DNA from: Erythrocercus mccallii
Taxonomy: Eukaryota; Chordata; Aves; Passeriformes; Dicruridae
NCBI GenBank assembly: GCA_013397435.1
Contig: VZRG01000535.1
Coordinates: 124,001 to 188,000 of the forward strand
DNA length: 64,000 bases
Direction of reading: 5' to 3'
Part shown: positions 14,030 to 26,968 of the stretch, one piece after another
How positions within the stretch are numbered: the first letter of the stretch is position 1
Layout: every line of letters starts with the position of its first letter
Program-made: the position numbers and the translations under genes
The notes under the pieces: generated by a model
What the model was told of the DNA's origin: nothing
The model's database searches: none
Seen by the model: the letters and a program-made list of their open reading frames with translations, nothing else

Positions 14030-14765
14030 GTGCTGAGGACACGAGAGAGTGGAGCACGGCTGGTACCACAGGCAGGTCAAGCTGCCATCAAGAGAGACCA
14101 CAGTGGAGAAATGGGCTCATCTCTGCAACCTCCTGAGGTGCCAACTTCTGCACCTGGGAAGGACCATTCCCAAGCACTAAGATGTGATGGGGCCACCTGA
14201 TTGGAAAGCAGCTTTTCAGAAAAGGGCCCAGAGGTCCTGGTGGGCCAGGAGACAGAAACCTGACCTTGCAGTAAGGAATGCTGACGTCTCTTGGGCTGTG
14301 TTAGGAGTGTTGCCAGTGGAATGAGGGAGGTGATCCATCCCCTCTACTCAACACCATACCAGACCATATGTGTCCAGTACTGAGCTCCCCAGAACACAAG
14401 GGATATGGGTACTGGAGCGGTTTTGATGAGGGACCGCAAAAGTGATGAAGGGGCAGGAGCATCTCTCCTGTGGGGAAATGCTGACAGAGCTGGGAATGTT
14501 TGGTCTAGAGAGAAAAGGGTTGGGGGGAGTCTTTTACAACCATCTGAAGATGATGCCCAGGGATGGGGGAGGCAATGGACAAAAGCTAAAACACAGGAGG
14601 CTCCAGCTAGAACCTCTTTTTAACCATGAGAGTGACCAAGGGTGACCAGCATAGGTTTCCCATAGAGGCTGTGGAGTCTCCATTCCAGGAGATACTCCCA
14701 AGTCCTCGGAATATGGTCCTGGGTCGCTGGTTCTTGGCCCAGGATGGTTGAGCAGGAACAAAATG
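14030..14765 (+). mobile_element. CR1 LINE, 3' part, degraded, plus strand
   Basis: CR1 is the dominant avian/reptilian non-LTR retrotransposon; its ORF2 encodes an endonuclease-reverse transcriptase. The sequence follows the 3' end of CR1 ORF2 block by block: a 'gagaaatgggct' block near 14106, 'tctgcacctggga' near 14147, 'ggtactggagcg' near 14408, 'ggagcatctctcctgtgggg' at 14457-14476, 'gacagagctgggaatgtttgg' near 14483, 'cacaggaggctccag' near 14592, 'aggctgtggagtctccat' near 14666, and 'ggttgagcag' near 14746. Frames are broken, so the copy is dead. Its 5' end is truncated, as is usual for CR1, and the usual 3' octamer tail is missing or unrecognisable. Open frames at 14405-14645 and minus-strand frames at 14534-14897 are remnants or shadows of it. 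Confidence 0.9.
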
Positions 14766-17700
14766 TCCCATTTCTTTGGACCCCCCATACTGGCTGCTTT
14801 CACTTGTGTGCGTCTGACTCATTCTGAGGTCCTTTCTGGGAGAAACAAAATGAAATGTTCCCAATCTGAATCTGTTTGAGATCAGAGTCTCTTTCATGTA
14901 AGAAGCAAGAAACAGATCAACTAGGTCTAAACTAAATTTTGCAGTGAACTAGTTAAAATGCATTAGAATTTACTGCAGATAAGCCATTAAATGAATATAT
15001 TTTATTTTGGTAACTGTCTGGAAAACATTCCTTATTTCTTCACATGGCTGGACAAAGACTGAGAAGATTTGACTACTTTCACATGAGCTAGCAGAAAAAT
15101 CAGCTAAGTACAAAAACCTCAAAAATGTTATATATATTTTTACCACAAATATAGTGTAATTATATTAGTTGAAACTGTTCCTGATTACAGGATGCTGGTG
15201 ACCTAAACCCTTAAAACTATTAACTATTTTTAGGTCTTTGTGTGTTACTTAAAAGTTGATGTTTCTGTGAACAGAAAATTAATTAATTTGATAAATAATC
15301 CTGTTATGGGTTCAAATAAAAAAAGTGTGTTAGGACTTGGAGAGCAATTTCATTTGCCAGTCACACTAATGCATTATTCTGAGTTAATTAAAATGCTTTC
15401 TTTTTTTGTTTGCTAATGTTTTTCATTTGAGTTCTGACCATTTCATAATGTTTCAATTAGGTTTTTTTTCACAGGCTTGTTATAATGAGCATCAAGTTAA
15501 AGATCAATGGTTAGTAAAATTTATGATACTGTTACTCAACCAACCCTTAAGCTCTGTTTGACTTCATAATATTTCAGATGACTTGATGTATGCAAACAGA
15601 TACCTAATTCAGCTACTCTTACATATATACTTAATGAATGCAATGACATTTAGGGAACCAGTCAGAATTTTTTCAATGAAACATTTTCTGCTCCAACTGA
15701 AATTGTGCCAAAACTGGCAACAATATTAACTTTGATGAAGTTTCACAGGATTATTTCTAAACTCTAGAATAGGCTTCCTGGTAGATGAGAGTAAAAGATG
15801 GAAAACCTGAATTTCTTGAGCTAATCATGAACATTTGGCCAAAGAAATTTTCAAAGAAAAGCACATAAAATAAGAGGCTCCCCCAGTTAGCCCTAGGACC
15901 TTGTTGGAAGTGCCATTATCAGACTGCAGCAGTCTCTCTGGGTTTATAACCTGCTCATCATTTACACCTCTTCAGTTGTGCTATGCTTAATTGGAAAAAC
16001 CTAAAAAACATTGTATTTGCAATGGAAGTGATTGTTTGGTGGAGCAATGTTCCAAATTGCTGCAAACTTCCTCCTGTGCCTGGATGGCACTGAATTTTGT
16101 TTGGGACAAGGGGGAAGGAAGCTGGCTCCTGTCAGGAGGAAAAGAGAACCCAGGATGAGGGTGTGGAAGGAGCCTGCAAGGCTGGATCACCCTGACAAGG
16201 AGAATGAATGGCTGTGGCTCCCAGTGGGAATTAGGTGGTTGCTGCTTGTGAATATTCACTCAGATGCATTCTTTCATCCAAAAATGCCCAAGTACTTTTA
16301 ATGAATCTCAGTCTGGGAGACTGAAACAGACGTACTGCAGAAAGAAAGAATTAAGATATCTTAAGATAAAGGTTGGAAGCCTGAACCTGGTTTGATAAAA
16401 CAAGGGTAATTGATGGTTCAGAGTGGTCAAGCTGATCAAGTCAAAATTGCTGAGGGACATATTTTAAATACAGGTTTAATTAAATGGTTTGGATAGAAGA
16501 CTTTGAAATTTAGGGAAACCAGAGACAGAGATCTTGCAGCAATGAAAGAAGGGAGATATGACAGAGTATGACAGGTGTGAGCATAGATGTTTCAGCGGAA
16601 AAATAACAGATTAAGCACAGCCCAGAGAAACAACATAGATGTGTAAGAGAAGGAACAGAAAAAACAACTCCTAGCTCATAACCATGGAAATAAAAATAAG
16701 CTGGAAGAACAGGATACAGTAACCTGAACACTTGACTTTTCACCATTAATTTGCTGTTGCTTGTGCACTTAAGGAAGGACTGTGAAAACTCTAATCATTT
16801 TCCCACCCACTTGCAACACCAGAAAATAAAGATTAAATGTGATTTTTTTTAAAATGCACTTTGCTTTGAATATGTGTATTTATAAGTAAGAACCATCCAG
16901 ATGCCCTCTCATTTAATAACCAAATACAGGACTTTCCTGGCAAAATTAGTACTCCATGTTCAGTTCAAATGCCAGCAAACAATGATCTGATTTTCTGAAA
17001 TGGAAAGTGCAAGGTATATCAGAATAAACATTGTATCCTATGACTTAGCAAAAATCATACATTTATCACAGTGCTGCCAAAGTACAGCAAAACTGCAAAT
17101 GGTTTAGGTAATTTCAAATTACTTCTGGGGCAAGCACCCAATCTGAGAGGTCTGAAAACCGAGCTGTTTAAAAAGAGAGCTCCCAAACATAATTTTTTCA
17201 TTTCAGCAAGCTGTAGCAGTAGCATGCCAATCTGAGATCCAATCTAGCAGCAGTTTTTGGTCTAATGCAGTGACTGTAGTTCAAATATTTATAAATATTT
17301 TGTCTGGTAAAGCTAGGTGCCTGTGCTAACAGCACAGGAGGCCCTACCTGTGGTGGCTAGAAGATTACAGGCAGCTCTTTGACTCTGGAATTGTCAGAGT
17401 GCCAGAACTGACCTGATAAATGCATTCTACATTTAACCAGCAAAAGAGTCCACATTTATTCCACCAGAAGACAACCCAGCCCCCACCTTGAAGTTAATAG
17501 GACATCAAATTTTGGTACAAAGTGCTGTAAGTTTCTTGGTCTTAGTGAATTCTCTCAGACCTGAGAAGGTACAAAGAGAAGTAACACATGTCCATATTAC
17601 TTGGTTAATGTACTAAATGTTAAATCAGTATCTTTTTAAAGCAGCTGAGCAATCAGCTGGAGCATCTCACTGCTGTGAGAACAGTTGTGGGCAGCTGGCT

Positions 17701-18306
17701 GAGTTAACCCTCAGTGCACTTCAGGCTTGATGAGCAGGTGCAGAACTCACAGAGCTCCTGGCTGGGACAAGCAGAGCAACCCTTCCATGGTGGCTTCAGC
17801 CCCTGCCCTGGGCTGTCAGCAGCGTCTCAGCACTAACACACAGGGAGATCCAGCACCTAACACAAAGAGTATCTGTTCAAAGTGCCACGGTATCAGTCTC
17901 CCTTCTTCCCTCACATACTTCTCCTGCTACTGTAAAATCATCATCTGATAAGGTTAGAGAAATAGTGAATTATTGTTAATCTTTCAGATATCTCTGTCTT
18001 GCCTTTCTTGATTTTTGTTTTTTAATTTCATCCAAAAAAAGTTCTCTCTTTAAAAATTATTTCAAATAAATAATCCAGTCTCAGACCACTTAGGTTTTCA
18101 TTTAAGAAGAAGGCAAAATAAATTGGTTTGGTACTTCATAATATGTATTGATCTACTGGACAGATTTACAATACAATACAATTTAACTTATAGAGCATCT
18201 CATAATACTGACATCAACAAAATGACTTACAGTGAATTTTAAACACATTATCATAGCATATCCATTGACTAACAGAAAAATATCTTTGCTGTATATATTT
18301 TTTTAG
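14766..18306. other. Unique AT-rich noncoding sequence
   Basis: No gene is recognised. 15270-15560 has a run of AATTAATTAATTTGAT-like homeodomain motifs and complex AT-rich sequence that could be a conserved element. A plus frame at 16032-16301 and the overlapping minus frame at 15987-16259 show no known domain. A short perfect hairpin (cctgtgct/agcacagg) lies near 17321-17339. Confidence 0.5.
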
Positions 18307-18421
18307 AAAAGCTGAACAAAGAAAGATGCGGTTTATCCTGGAAGAAAGGAATTACAAATGTCAGGATAACGATGAGAAAACATCAGTTCATCAACAAATA
18401 TCTGGAAGCAGCAGCTAACAG
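18307..18421 (+). other. Candidate exon, 115 bp, with good splice sites
   Basis: The segment is preceded by a seven-T tract and AG (18300-18306) and followed by CAG|GTATGC at 18419-18427. One frame is open throughout, reading about 37 residues that start KLNKERCGLSWKK and end in KYLEAAAN. It is Lys/Arg-rich and unfamiliar. A second frame is open up to its last codons. No neighbouring exon with matching phase was found. It could be a lncRNA exon, an unannotated coding exon, or a chance splice-site pair, which is common in 64 kb. Confidence 0.2.
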
Positions 18422-20302
18422 GTATGCTCAGCTTGCAGGGAGCTGTGATACAAAATTCTCACAGTAAGTTTCATTCTCTCTTATCCCACAGCTTGGGAAG
18501 ATGTTTTCACTGTAACTTGTTCAGTGTAAAATAATGAAGATATGTATTTGATTTAACTATTTGCTTATTTCTATGGAAAGAAATTTCTGCAGATAACAAT
18601 TATGATGGATTCTGCACCTGGGATGGTGTAATCCTGGATGTATTATGAACTGGGGGACAAGAGGCTGGAATGCAGCCCTGAAGAAGGGAATGTGGGAGTC
18701 TTGGCTGGTGGTGAGCTCAATATGAGCTCAATTTTCAAGAAAGAGAAGCAAGGAAATATACACCTAAATCTGATCCAGAAAACCCTAATTTGAAACATAT
18801 AAAATGAAACAAAGAATGACACCAATCCATTTTTGATAACATAGTGGTTGAGCAATTTCAAATTATATGGTCAGCCTTGACAATAGGAACAGTCGTTCCA
18901 AATAATCCATGTTCTTTATGGTCAAACCCACAAAAGGTGGAGAATTAATTTACTGTAAGAGCACTAGAAATGTGACTGCAAAGGGAATAAATGTATTCAT
19001 TAATTATTAATAATGATATTGATAATTATAGAAATAATTTTCAAATATTTATTAATTTTAATGAAATCGTGTTTTATATCTTCTTCCACACCTGCTTTGT
19101 TACACAAATGTACTGAATTTAAGAGCTTCCTCTTCCCTGCTCCTTCTCTTGTCCCAGGTTCTCCATGACCTCTCATGGTGAGAAACTCAGAAGTTAATGC
19201 ACCCTCTGTAATAACCCTTTCAAACCCTGCCCCAGCCTGTTCAGATCTGCAGGAAATGAAATCCTGGGTGGGCCAGGGACAGCTCTTACTACATTCAATT
19301 CCATCAATAAGAGGGTTTCCCCTTTTGGAAAGGTGTACAGCCAGAAGAGCAGGAACAAGCCTGTCCTGTCACACAAATAAATCTGATCATCTCTTTCTCT
19401 CCAGCTCCACCCCTGCATTACATAGCTGTATAATTTCTGTCATAAATATTTACATATGACCAATCAGCTAATGTGAATTTGATGCAGTAAAAGTGTTCTG
19501 AATATCTTTCTGTATTTTCATTATTTTTTTCATTGACCTGTACTGTAGTGGGTTTTTTCCCTAAACATTGCAACTTATCATTTTTCAAACTTTAATTCCA
19601 AAGTAATTTGATTCTGGGCAGGGGAGAGAGCCCAGATAAATACTGCTCTGCATGTACTAGCTAGTGCTTCTATTTCAAGAGTCTCCTGATTTCTGGAGAT
19701 ATAAGTTGCTGTTGAGGATTGTAATTTTCCCAGACTCCAATGCAGGCTTCCTGTTAGAATTTTACTGAATGTGGACAACACTATTTGTTCAGCATGGGGA
19801 GCACTGAAAAACAAATCATGATGAATTTTCACATTTTTTAAATTCTTAACTAGCACCATAATTTTCTTCTTCTCTGTAGCTATAGCCATTAGAAAATATA
19901 GCAGTCACAGATAGAGTAAAATAAATACCAGTTTTCAAAAGGCAAGAATTCAATATAGGCAGTTTAAGGATTAAACAGCATTGAGTAGTGTCTTTTTTAC
20001 CATCCTTTTTGCAGTGGAATAAATGGCCACAGCAGTTACAGGCAGTTGAGAAGAGAGCACTCTGCAATTAGAAGTGATGGATAAAATGAGAATAGAACTG
20101 CAAAGCTGTCATTTTCAGATATTAAAAAGACAAGCATTTTTCTAAGCTAACTGAAAAAATTATTTGCTCATCTACTTATTCTGCTTAGATGTCAAAAATA
20201 TAAAAGCTTTATAACATTTAACATTTTAATGGTTCTGGAGAAATAGCAAACTTAGGCCCAGCTTTTTCCTCTCATTGAATTCTCATGGTGAGAATTTTTT
20301 TT
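18422..20302. other. Unique AT-rich noncoding sequence
   Basis: No gene is recognised. An 11-bp direct duplication containing 'tgagctcaat' occurs near 18712-18733. Frames on both strands at 19175-19459 overlap and look like chance. Confidence 0.55.
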
Positions 20303-20430
20303 CCAGAATCTCAGAACCTGATGTGTTGGAAGAGACCTATCAGGATCACCAAGTCCAACTCCTGGCCCTGTGCAGGACACCTCAAGAATTCCCGTGTGCC
20401 TGGGAGCATTGTCCAAATGCTTCTTGAACT
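20303..20430 (-). mobile_element. CR1 LINE 3' end fragment, minus strand
   Basis: Read on the plus strand, the block runs 'ccagaatctcagaa', 'tgttggaagagacctatcag', 'gatcaccaagtccaactcc' and 'gtccaaatgcttcttgaact'. This is the reverse complement of the last part of CR1, whose 3' tail lies at the 20303 side. About 130 bp are recognisable and the rest is truncated. The plus frame at 20285-20494 and the minus frame at 20311-20559 are overlays on this fragment. Confidence 0.85.
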
Positions 20431-23340
20431 TGTCTTTGAACTTAAAGTGGACTCAGACCCTTGGCTTGAAAAGAAATTAATATTTGACAAGTAGAAAACA
20501 TAAATATAGAATATTATGCTGCAGTTCTGGTGGCATAAATTTGGAGTTAAAAGTAACAATTGTTGTCATAATAAATTTGGATAAATTTGCTTATTTTCAT
20601 TCATCTTGTGCTTTCTTCCAGTTTATGAACTTTCAAACAGTTTGTGCCTGTGATCTGTAAGGCAGACATCCAGACTCCAGGAATGAACCACACAAAGCTC
20701 TCCTCAAAAATGGGGCCAGGGTCAACTTTCCATTTCCTCATTAAACCCATGCTGGACTTATTGCCTAGACTCAAGGGGAGAAAATTCCCTCAAGGCTGTG
20801 ACCTTTGCAGTGAGCTGGGAGAGTTCTGAGCTTTTTCTTGCAAACAGGGAGTTTCCCTAGATGGATGCTAATGCTTTAGGTAAAGGCTCACTGCTAAGCA
20901 ACAAAGTAGCACCAAAAAAAACAGTTTCAAAATTCACATTTTTTGAAGAGAATTGGTCAGCGAGAGCCTGCCTGCTAGAGCTCACAAACCAAACAGCTCA
21001 CCCATGAAAAGACTGCTGAATAAGACAGGTAAAGAGAGATCAAAGAGGTGGAAGGTCTGGGCTGGGTTCTCAGCTCCTGGAAGCACCATGGTTATATTGC
21101 ACCCAAGGGCGCTGAAAGGTGTCCCAGGGCTTGTTCTACCAAGGCCACTTTGCAGCTCTCCCAGCACAGGACAAACTGCAACGTTCTGCAGAACTCACTA
21201 AGTGCAGGCAGGTCCTCAGGCTCTGAACTGACAAATGTTCAGGTCCTGAGGAGCAGCAGGGCAGGGAAAAGGATGGAGTCTTTCCCAGAGGGATCCCGTG
21301 CCACAGGAGCAACTGTGTTGTGCTGCTGTGCCTGCCTGCACTGCTCCTCGTTTGGGACATCACCCCTGAGAGCTGTGTTGGACTAGAAGATACTGAATAT
21401 GGCTTTGTCACTGCATCCTCAAATTCCCGAGCAGAGACAACATTAAAAATGATGGCCCTTATCTAAATAATTCTCTCTTTCTCCTGCAAAGGACATCTGT
21501 GTCAGTAGTAAAGAAAGAGCAGGGAGCCTCCTGTAATCTTCACATGATTGTCTCAAATTGTGAGTTATGGCCCCATCAGCTACAATTCTGCTCAACCACG
21601 AGCCTCTGTCACTGCATCACTCTGTAGTGGCATCTTCTTCAGCCACATTAATTTTGTACCATGTTTCAATATTTTTTTCCCCAAGAGCAAACCTAATGTT
21701 TCTATCTGCCTTTTAATCACTTCTGGTTCATAGCAATCTATGTCAAAGAACATTACAACGATAATATATAACTCTAGGGAACACTGATATTATGTAAACT
21801 GCAGCATAATACTTAACATATTAAATTCAATTTTTCAATTTAGCTATTCTCTGCCTGTTTTACTTGGCTTTAAACTAGACAAATTTCCAGTGCCAAATGC
21901 AGCAGTTGGAACTGACCACCTACAGCAGAAGATTAAGGAAATGAAAAAATGCTGTGTATTTGTTCAGAAGCTAAAACCTCCTTCTCTTCAGTGAAGGAAC
22001 TTCATTGATTATAAACCACACTGGTTTAAATTAAATAAAATGGAAATATAATGAGCTATTGTGGAGTGAAGTATAGTTTATGTAAGGTTTTTCAATCTCA
22101 TAAAGTCTAAGGGAGGTCACTCTTCTACTAACAGAATTTTCCAGGCTTCTCTACAAAGGAAAAATTTATCTGTAAACCTGGCAATTTTATTATAAAGCCA
22201 GTACAAGCAGTGAAAAGAAGTTGATTGCAGTTTATTCGAGGCCCTTGTATTCTACATGTTTGTCCTGTCTGTAAATAATATCTTCTTGAGAGTGCTACAT
22301 CTTTTGTGGCTCTGTGCAGCAAAGGCCAGGTTTGGCTCTGCACTCAGAGCTCCAGAGGCTCAGCCTGCCCGAGCATGCGGAGGGCAGCAGCCACAGCTTC
22401 TGTGTCACACGGGCTCCCAACCTTGCCAGCATCTCTCTGACTGCTGTCAGGCTATTGCAGGAGCTCCTGGAGGAACACAGCTTCCTCCCCTTGCCCAGAC
22501 ACAACAGGTGACCGACCTTTTCTCTGGAGTTATTCCAGAGCCAGTGCATGTGCTCAGTGGGAATGAACCAGATGAGAGACAAGGCACTGACTCCAGAGGC
22601 AGGGTGGCCCTGCTGTCTGTTTCTGACAAAACAAAGCACACACTTACTTCTGAATCTTGCTAGCTCAGTAAATTTCTAATACTTATCCAGCCACCTAAAA
22701 CAAAGAGAAATTGAGGTGTAAATTCATCCAAAATTCTAGTAGAATGATCCTATCAGTCATGGAGTCATTATGATGCTTTCTCAAGTACAGATGCAGTTGG
22801 CTGGAGGATGTAATGATCTAGTCTAAAATATGTGCCTTAATCTAAGTTCTATTAAAAAGATAATTTCACTACAATTTGTGTGCTAGAGAATAGCAATAAT
22901 ATCATAGGTGCTACTCTGTGATCTCCCTCCCATCCTCTCTGATATAAATCCAATATTTAATATATCCTTCAGTATAGATTTCAGTCTGTCCTTTTGTCCG
23001 CTGAGGAAGCACGACTGAAAACTCCACCATTTCCAGCTCCCATGTAATGAAAATAACTTTTTTCCCATTTATTTTAAAGTTGCTTGATCCACATACTTAC
23101 ATTACTGCATACTTGTGTGAAATACAAGAGATTTGTTTAAGTTACAAGTCAGCTCAGAGAGGAACAGAACCATAGGAAAAGAAAAACATAGTGCATGTTC
23201 AGTGCACAGCAAGTATGGAATCATCAGATTACTTAAAAATACATAAAATTAATCTCAGCCAGCATATTGGAATTTTACCCAAATTAAAACAGCTTTGAAT
23301 AAGTACTTTCCAAATCAATTAAAATGTCAGTCTTTCTTAC
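20431..23340. other. Unique noncoding sequence with two higher-GC patches
   Basis: No gene is recognised. 20950-21400 and 22290-22660 are richer in GC and carry several overlapping frames on both strands (up to 135 codons at 22256-22663). None matches a family I know, and opposite strands are open over the same bases. A 'gttggactagaagat' string near 21377 resembles CR1 but has no flanking support. Confidence 0.45.
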
Positions 23341-23471
23341 AGAGCTCCTCCCTTCTCTTTAGTTCATAATGAAGTGGTAGCACGTTGGGTGACTGCTGCT
23401 AAGGCTGCTCCTCGTTCCAGTCCAGCTCCACACATGGTAGGCATGGGATATCACCAGGAATAAGGAGACTT
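23341..23471 (-). other. Candidate noncoding exon, 131 bp, minus strand
   Basis: On the minus strand a long pyrimidine tract ending in TTTTGCAG precedes position 23471, and GTAAGA follows position 23341. Both splice signals are good. No frame is open throughout: one stops early, one has an in-frame TAG, and one ends in TAA just before the donor. If transcribed it would fit a lncRNA exon or a terminal coding exon better than an internal coding exon. A chance pair is quite possible. Confidence 0.15.
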
Positions 23472-25310
23472 CTGCAAAATTAAGGAAAAGAAGAGACACT
23501 GTGTTAAAAAGCCCATAAGGCACCAGCAGATGCTGGTTGACGGTGTACCTCCTCAAGGAAAGCGAGTAAAAAAGCTGTGTTATCATCTCTTGGATGACTC
23601 TCATGAACGAAAGTGTCAATGTGCATTTCAGACAGAGTGAATATCAACAGACCTTTCAAGAGGTCTCAGAAGAAGACCCCACTACATTGTTGGATCTGGA
23701 GTTAAGACAGAGAGAATTGTGTTAAAATGAACAAAAACCAAAACACTGAGAACAGGCATCACTGGAGAAGCCATGAGGGTGAGTTATGTATTAAGTCTCA
23801 AGAGTCAGCTCAGAATTACTACACAGGCCACTGTAGAAAGATTTTTTAATACCTTTTTCTATAATGATAGAGAAAATTAAATTCTAGTAATTTTATGGTT
23901 AACCCATTCCCAAAGTGTTATTTTTATTCACAGAGATGGTTCCTCTCAATATATTTTGCTAAGCTCCACTTCAGCAGATTGGTAATTGTGGCTTCCGTCC
24001 AACAAAGCACACACAGAGGTGAACCTGTGAGTAGGTGAACGGATTTTAGTGAAGTAGGAATATGTTTAAGGTATTCATACACTTAATTGCTTTGCTGGAT
24101 TATAATTTGAATGAACAACATCTCTACATCACTCCATCAGCCTGTCCAGCAATGCAATGGAGCCATCAAAAAGTTAATCTGATTGTTAAGTCATTGGAAA
24201 CAGGGCATGCACAAGTTGGGGAAATCATCTTGTGAAAGCACTTGTCTGAAATTAGTTCTTGCTTTTTCAAATTAGCTCATTTTTCTGAATAAGAGAGCTG
24301 ATTATTCTGTCCAAAAATGGTGAACTTAAATAAAATTAACATACTCAGTTATTAATCAAGTAGGTAACAGCTATTTGACTGCAGCTTAAGAGCACGTTTT
24401 AAAGGAAAAGGAACAAATGCAAAAGTACACGTATTTTATTAACAACAGAAAAATGTTATTATTCATGTATTTTATTAGTTCTGAATAATATCCTCCTAAT
24501 TAAAATTAATGCCATCTAGATTCCTTGAATAGCATTTTAGCAAGAATAAAGAAAACAATCCAAATTTCCTATAAATACTTTGCTACACATTAGAAATAAT
24601 TATCAACTAATTTACTTAAATACCAGGCTTGTGCTACTACAGTCAATGAGGCTTGTGCTATACAGCAAATTAGATTTCAAAACGCAAGCATAAACAGAAG
24701 GCAGGGGCCTAGGCTGAGAAATCAGGAAATGGTGTTGGGCTCAACAGGTAAAATTATCCCTAAGGAATTGTTCAGCTTTGAAGCTGTGGGCTCTGATGGG
24801 CAGCAAGAGGCAGGTGCTGACAGAACACTGTGGGATGCAGGGCACTGGAGTTGTCTATCCAGGCTTGAACCACACCTCAGTGAAAGGAACAAGATGTGAA
24901 TGTTTGCAGAACTGCCTGGGTGATTTATCAGATTAGATCCCATTTCAACACTCCTTAGGTATTTAAATCTTAAAAAAACCCCATGACACTTAGGCTAGAA
25001 GGGCCAAGATTTTCTGAAAGAAAGCAAAAGATGCATAAAGGTCAGGTAGGTTTTTCAGTGGTCTAAAACCACCTCTGTGCCCCTGATGTCTTAAGCATTG
25101 GCTAGTTCATTTATTTTATTTTCTTTTTCTTTTCCCATTGAGAACGTGGTTCAAAGCCTGCTGAAATCAATGGAAAGCCTTTCTCTGAATCAGTGATGTT
25201 GAACATCATTTGTGAAAACCCGTCATGCATCATCTCCATTTGCAGACAGACAACTGAACACAAGCACTACACTTGATTTTCCCTCTGTGCCTGGGTCAGG
25301 ATGAGATCTG

Positions 25311-25330
25311 AGGTCTCATTTATGAGACCT
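25311..25330. repeat. Perfect 9-bp inverted repeat, 2-nt centre
   Basis: aggtctcat at 25311-25319 pairs perfectly with atgagacct at 25322-25330 around 'tt'. No repeat family or RNA gene was recognised around it. Confidence 0.6.
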
Positions 25331-26395
25331 TCTCTAATCTGTCTTGCAGTAAACAAGATCAGAATTGAAGTGTATCTCTTCTCATTGCAAAGACCTCCCA
25401 AGGGCTTTAGGCCTTTTAGACCTGCAGGAGCGTTATCAATGTCTCCATGGTTTTAAGAAGCGTGAGTAAAGAAGGAAAAAGTTTACTGAGCTATTGGTTT
25501 TCCTCAGGTGATTACACAGGGACCACAGAATTTATTCAATCTGTTTCAATAGGATTGTTGTAACCATGATCCAAGGATGTAAGAGAAGCAGGATGGAGAG
25601 TATCTTTCATCAGACAGGTTGAGTTGGAAAAATACCTGGCAAATACCTCTTCAAATCTGAAAAGGAGCAACAAACATCTGGCTGTGTAAAGATTAAAAAC
25701 AGTTGGTCCAAGTTCAGTATAAAAAGAGAAGTGATTACATGATTTAATAATTTCTTCTCCTTCCTTCAGAGTACAATGTTTTATGGCAAGTCCTTAGCCT
25801 TTGCAGCAGGGTGGAGAACAAAGAAAGTCAGCCAAGAGCTGTGGGGAGCTAGTTAAAATGAAAGCAGAGAACATTAAAATGTCCCATAAACTCAATCCCT
25901 TTACTTAATCTATGGAACACATCCCTCTATACCCAGTAAAAAAGATGTATTTTTATTTCCTATATTTTGTTCTGAAGATATTTTCTAAGTGTAGAAAAGA
26001 CATGAGGAGAACATGAGGTCCATGAGGATCGGGATGGAAAATCTGGAGACTATTTAGCTGTTTTACAAAAGATAATTTCTCATTCACAACTGTTTTCGTT
26101 GCCTGTTGTTTATGTGCCTGAGCTCATTTTGACACATGGGAACTACATAAATTTGCTGTCGTTATTGTCCTGGGTACATCTGGCAGACTGGGCAACCTTT
26201 GCTTTGTTTTGGGATGCCCATGAGCAGAATCTGTGGAGTGAACACGAGTGTTGTTGTAATTTGAACACAAGGCAATAATTTTTTTTAGTACTGCCATTTT
26301 GGGCTGTTTTCGTCTTTTGTTATCCTTAATGGGCACAAAGTTGAGTTTTCTACAAATATTTTCAATTTTCCCCAAGAAATTTTAGGTACTGTTTA

Positions 26396-26460
26396 TTAAA
26401 AAAAAACCCCATCAACAATAACAACAACAAAAACCAACCAAAAAAATCAAACAAAAAGAA
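26396..26460. repeat. A/C-rich low-complexity tract
   Basis: Poly-A followed by caa/aac/accaa motifs (such as 'caacaataacaacaac'), with almost no G. It is simple-sequence DNA with no coding potential. Confidence 0.75.
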
Positions 26461-26554
26461 AGCATCAGGGCTTTATCCTAAATTCCAGGAAGCTATCTGA
26501 AAATAACTAGAAAAAAAAATTAATATTAAACTGAAATGGAAAGAGTATGAAGGA

Positions 26555-26573
26555 GTGTGTGTGTGTGTGTGTG
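26555..26573. repeat. (GT)n microsatellite
   Basis: Nineteen bases of uninterrupted GT (9.5 units). Confidence 0.9.
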
Positions 26574-26968
26574 ATACCAGCCATTTCAGGCTGATGTGAA
26601 AATACCTCGATTTTTTCCTATCCTATTTAAAATAAACATTATTGCAATATTTTTGTCTGTTTTTTCCTTTGAATATTTTCAGTTTTCAAGTGCATGTCCT
26701 AATTTAAAACATGAATGTCAAAAGTTTGGTATTTTCCTATGTCACAAAGGCCTCAGTTTTGCTTAGCTTTAAACTTAAGTCATTTAGTAGTTCTAACAGT
26801 GGGTTTTCCATATGGAAGAAAGAAGAAAACAGCACCATATTGATGCCAAGATGATTGCTTGCCTTTTCTTTTACATACCTTTCATATAACTTTTGTGTAT
26901 CCTCAGTATTCTTAGCATACATACTTGTAATTCCTTAAGTCTGATAACTTTGCACAGTCCTAGTGTTT

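Larger units (their letters stand above)
23472..26968. other. Unique AT-rich noncoding sequence with simple repeats
   Basis: No gene is recognised. It holds a 12-bp direct repeat aggcttgtgcta at 24625-24636 and 24649-24660, a perfect short hairpin at 25311-25330, an A/C-rich low-complexity tract at about 26396-26460, and a (GT)n run at 26555-26573. Confidence 0.55.

Noticed and set aside
21370..21400. CR1-like string 'gttggactagaagat'
   Set aside because: Only about 15 bases resemble CR1, and the flanks do not follow the element.
22256..22663. Overlapping frames up to 135 codons on both strands
   Set aside because: Opposite strands and several frames are open over the same higher-GC patch, a composition effect; no domain was recognised.
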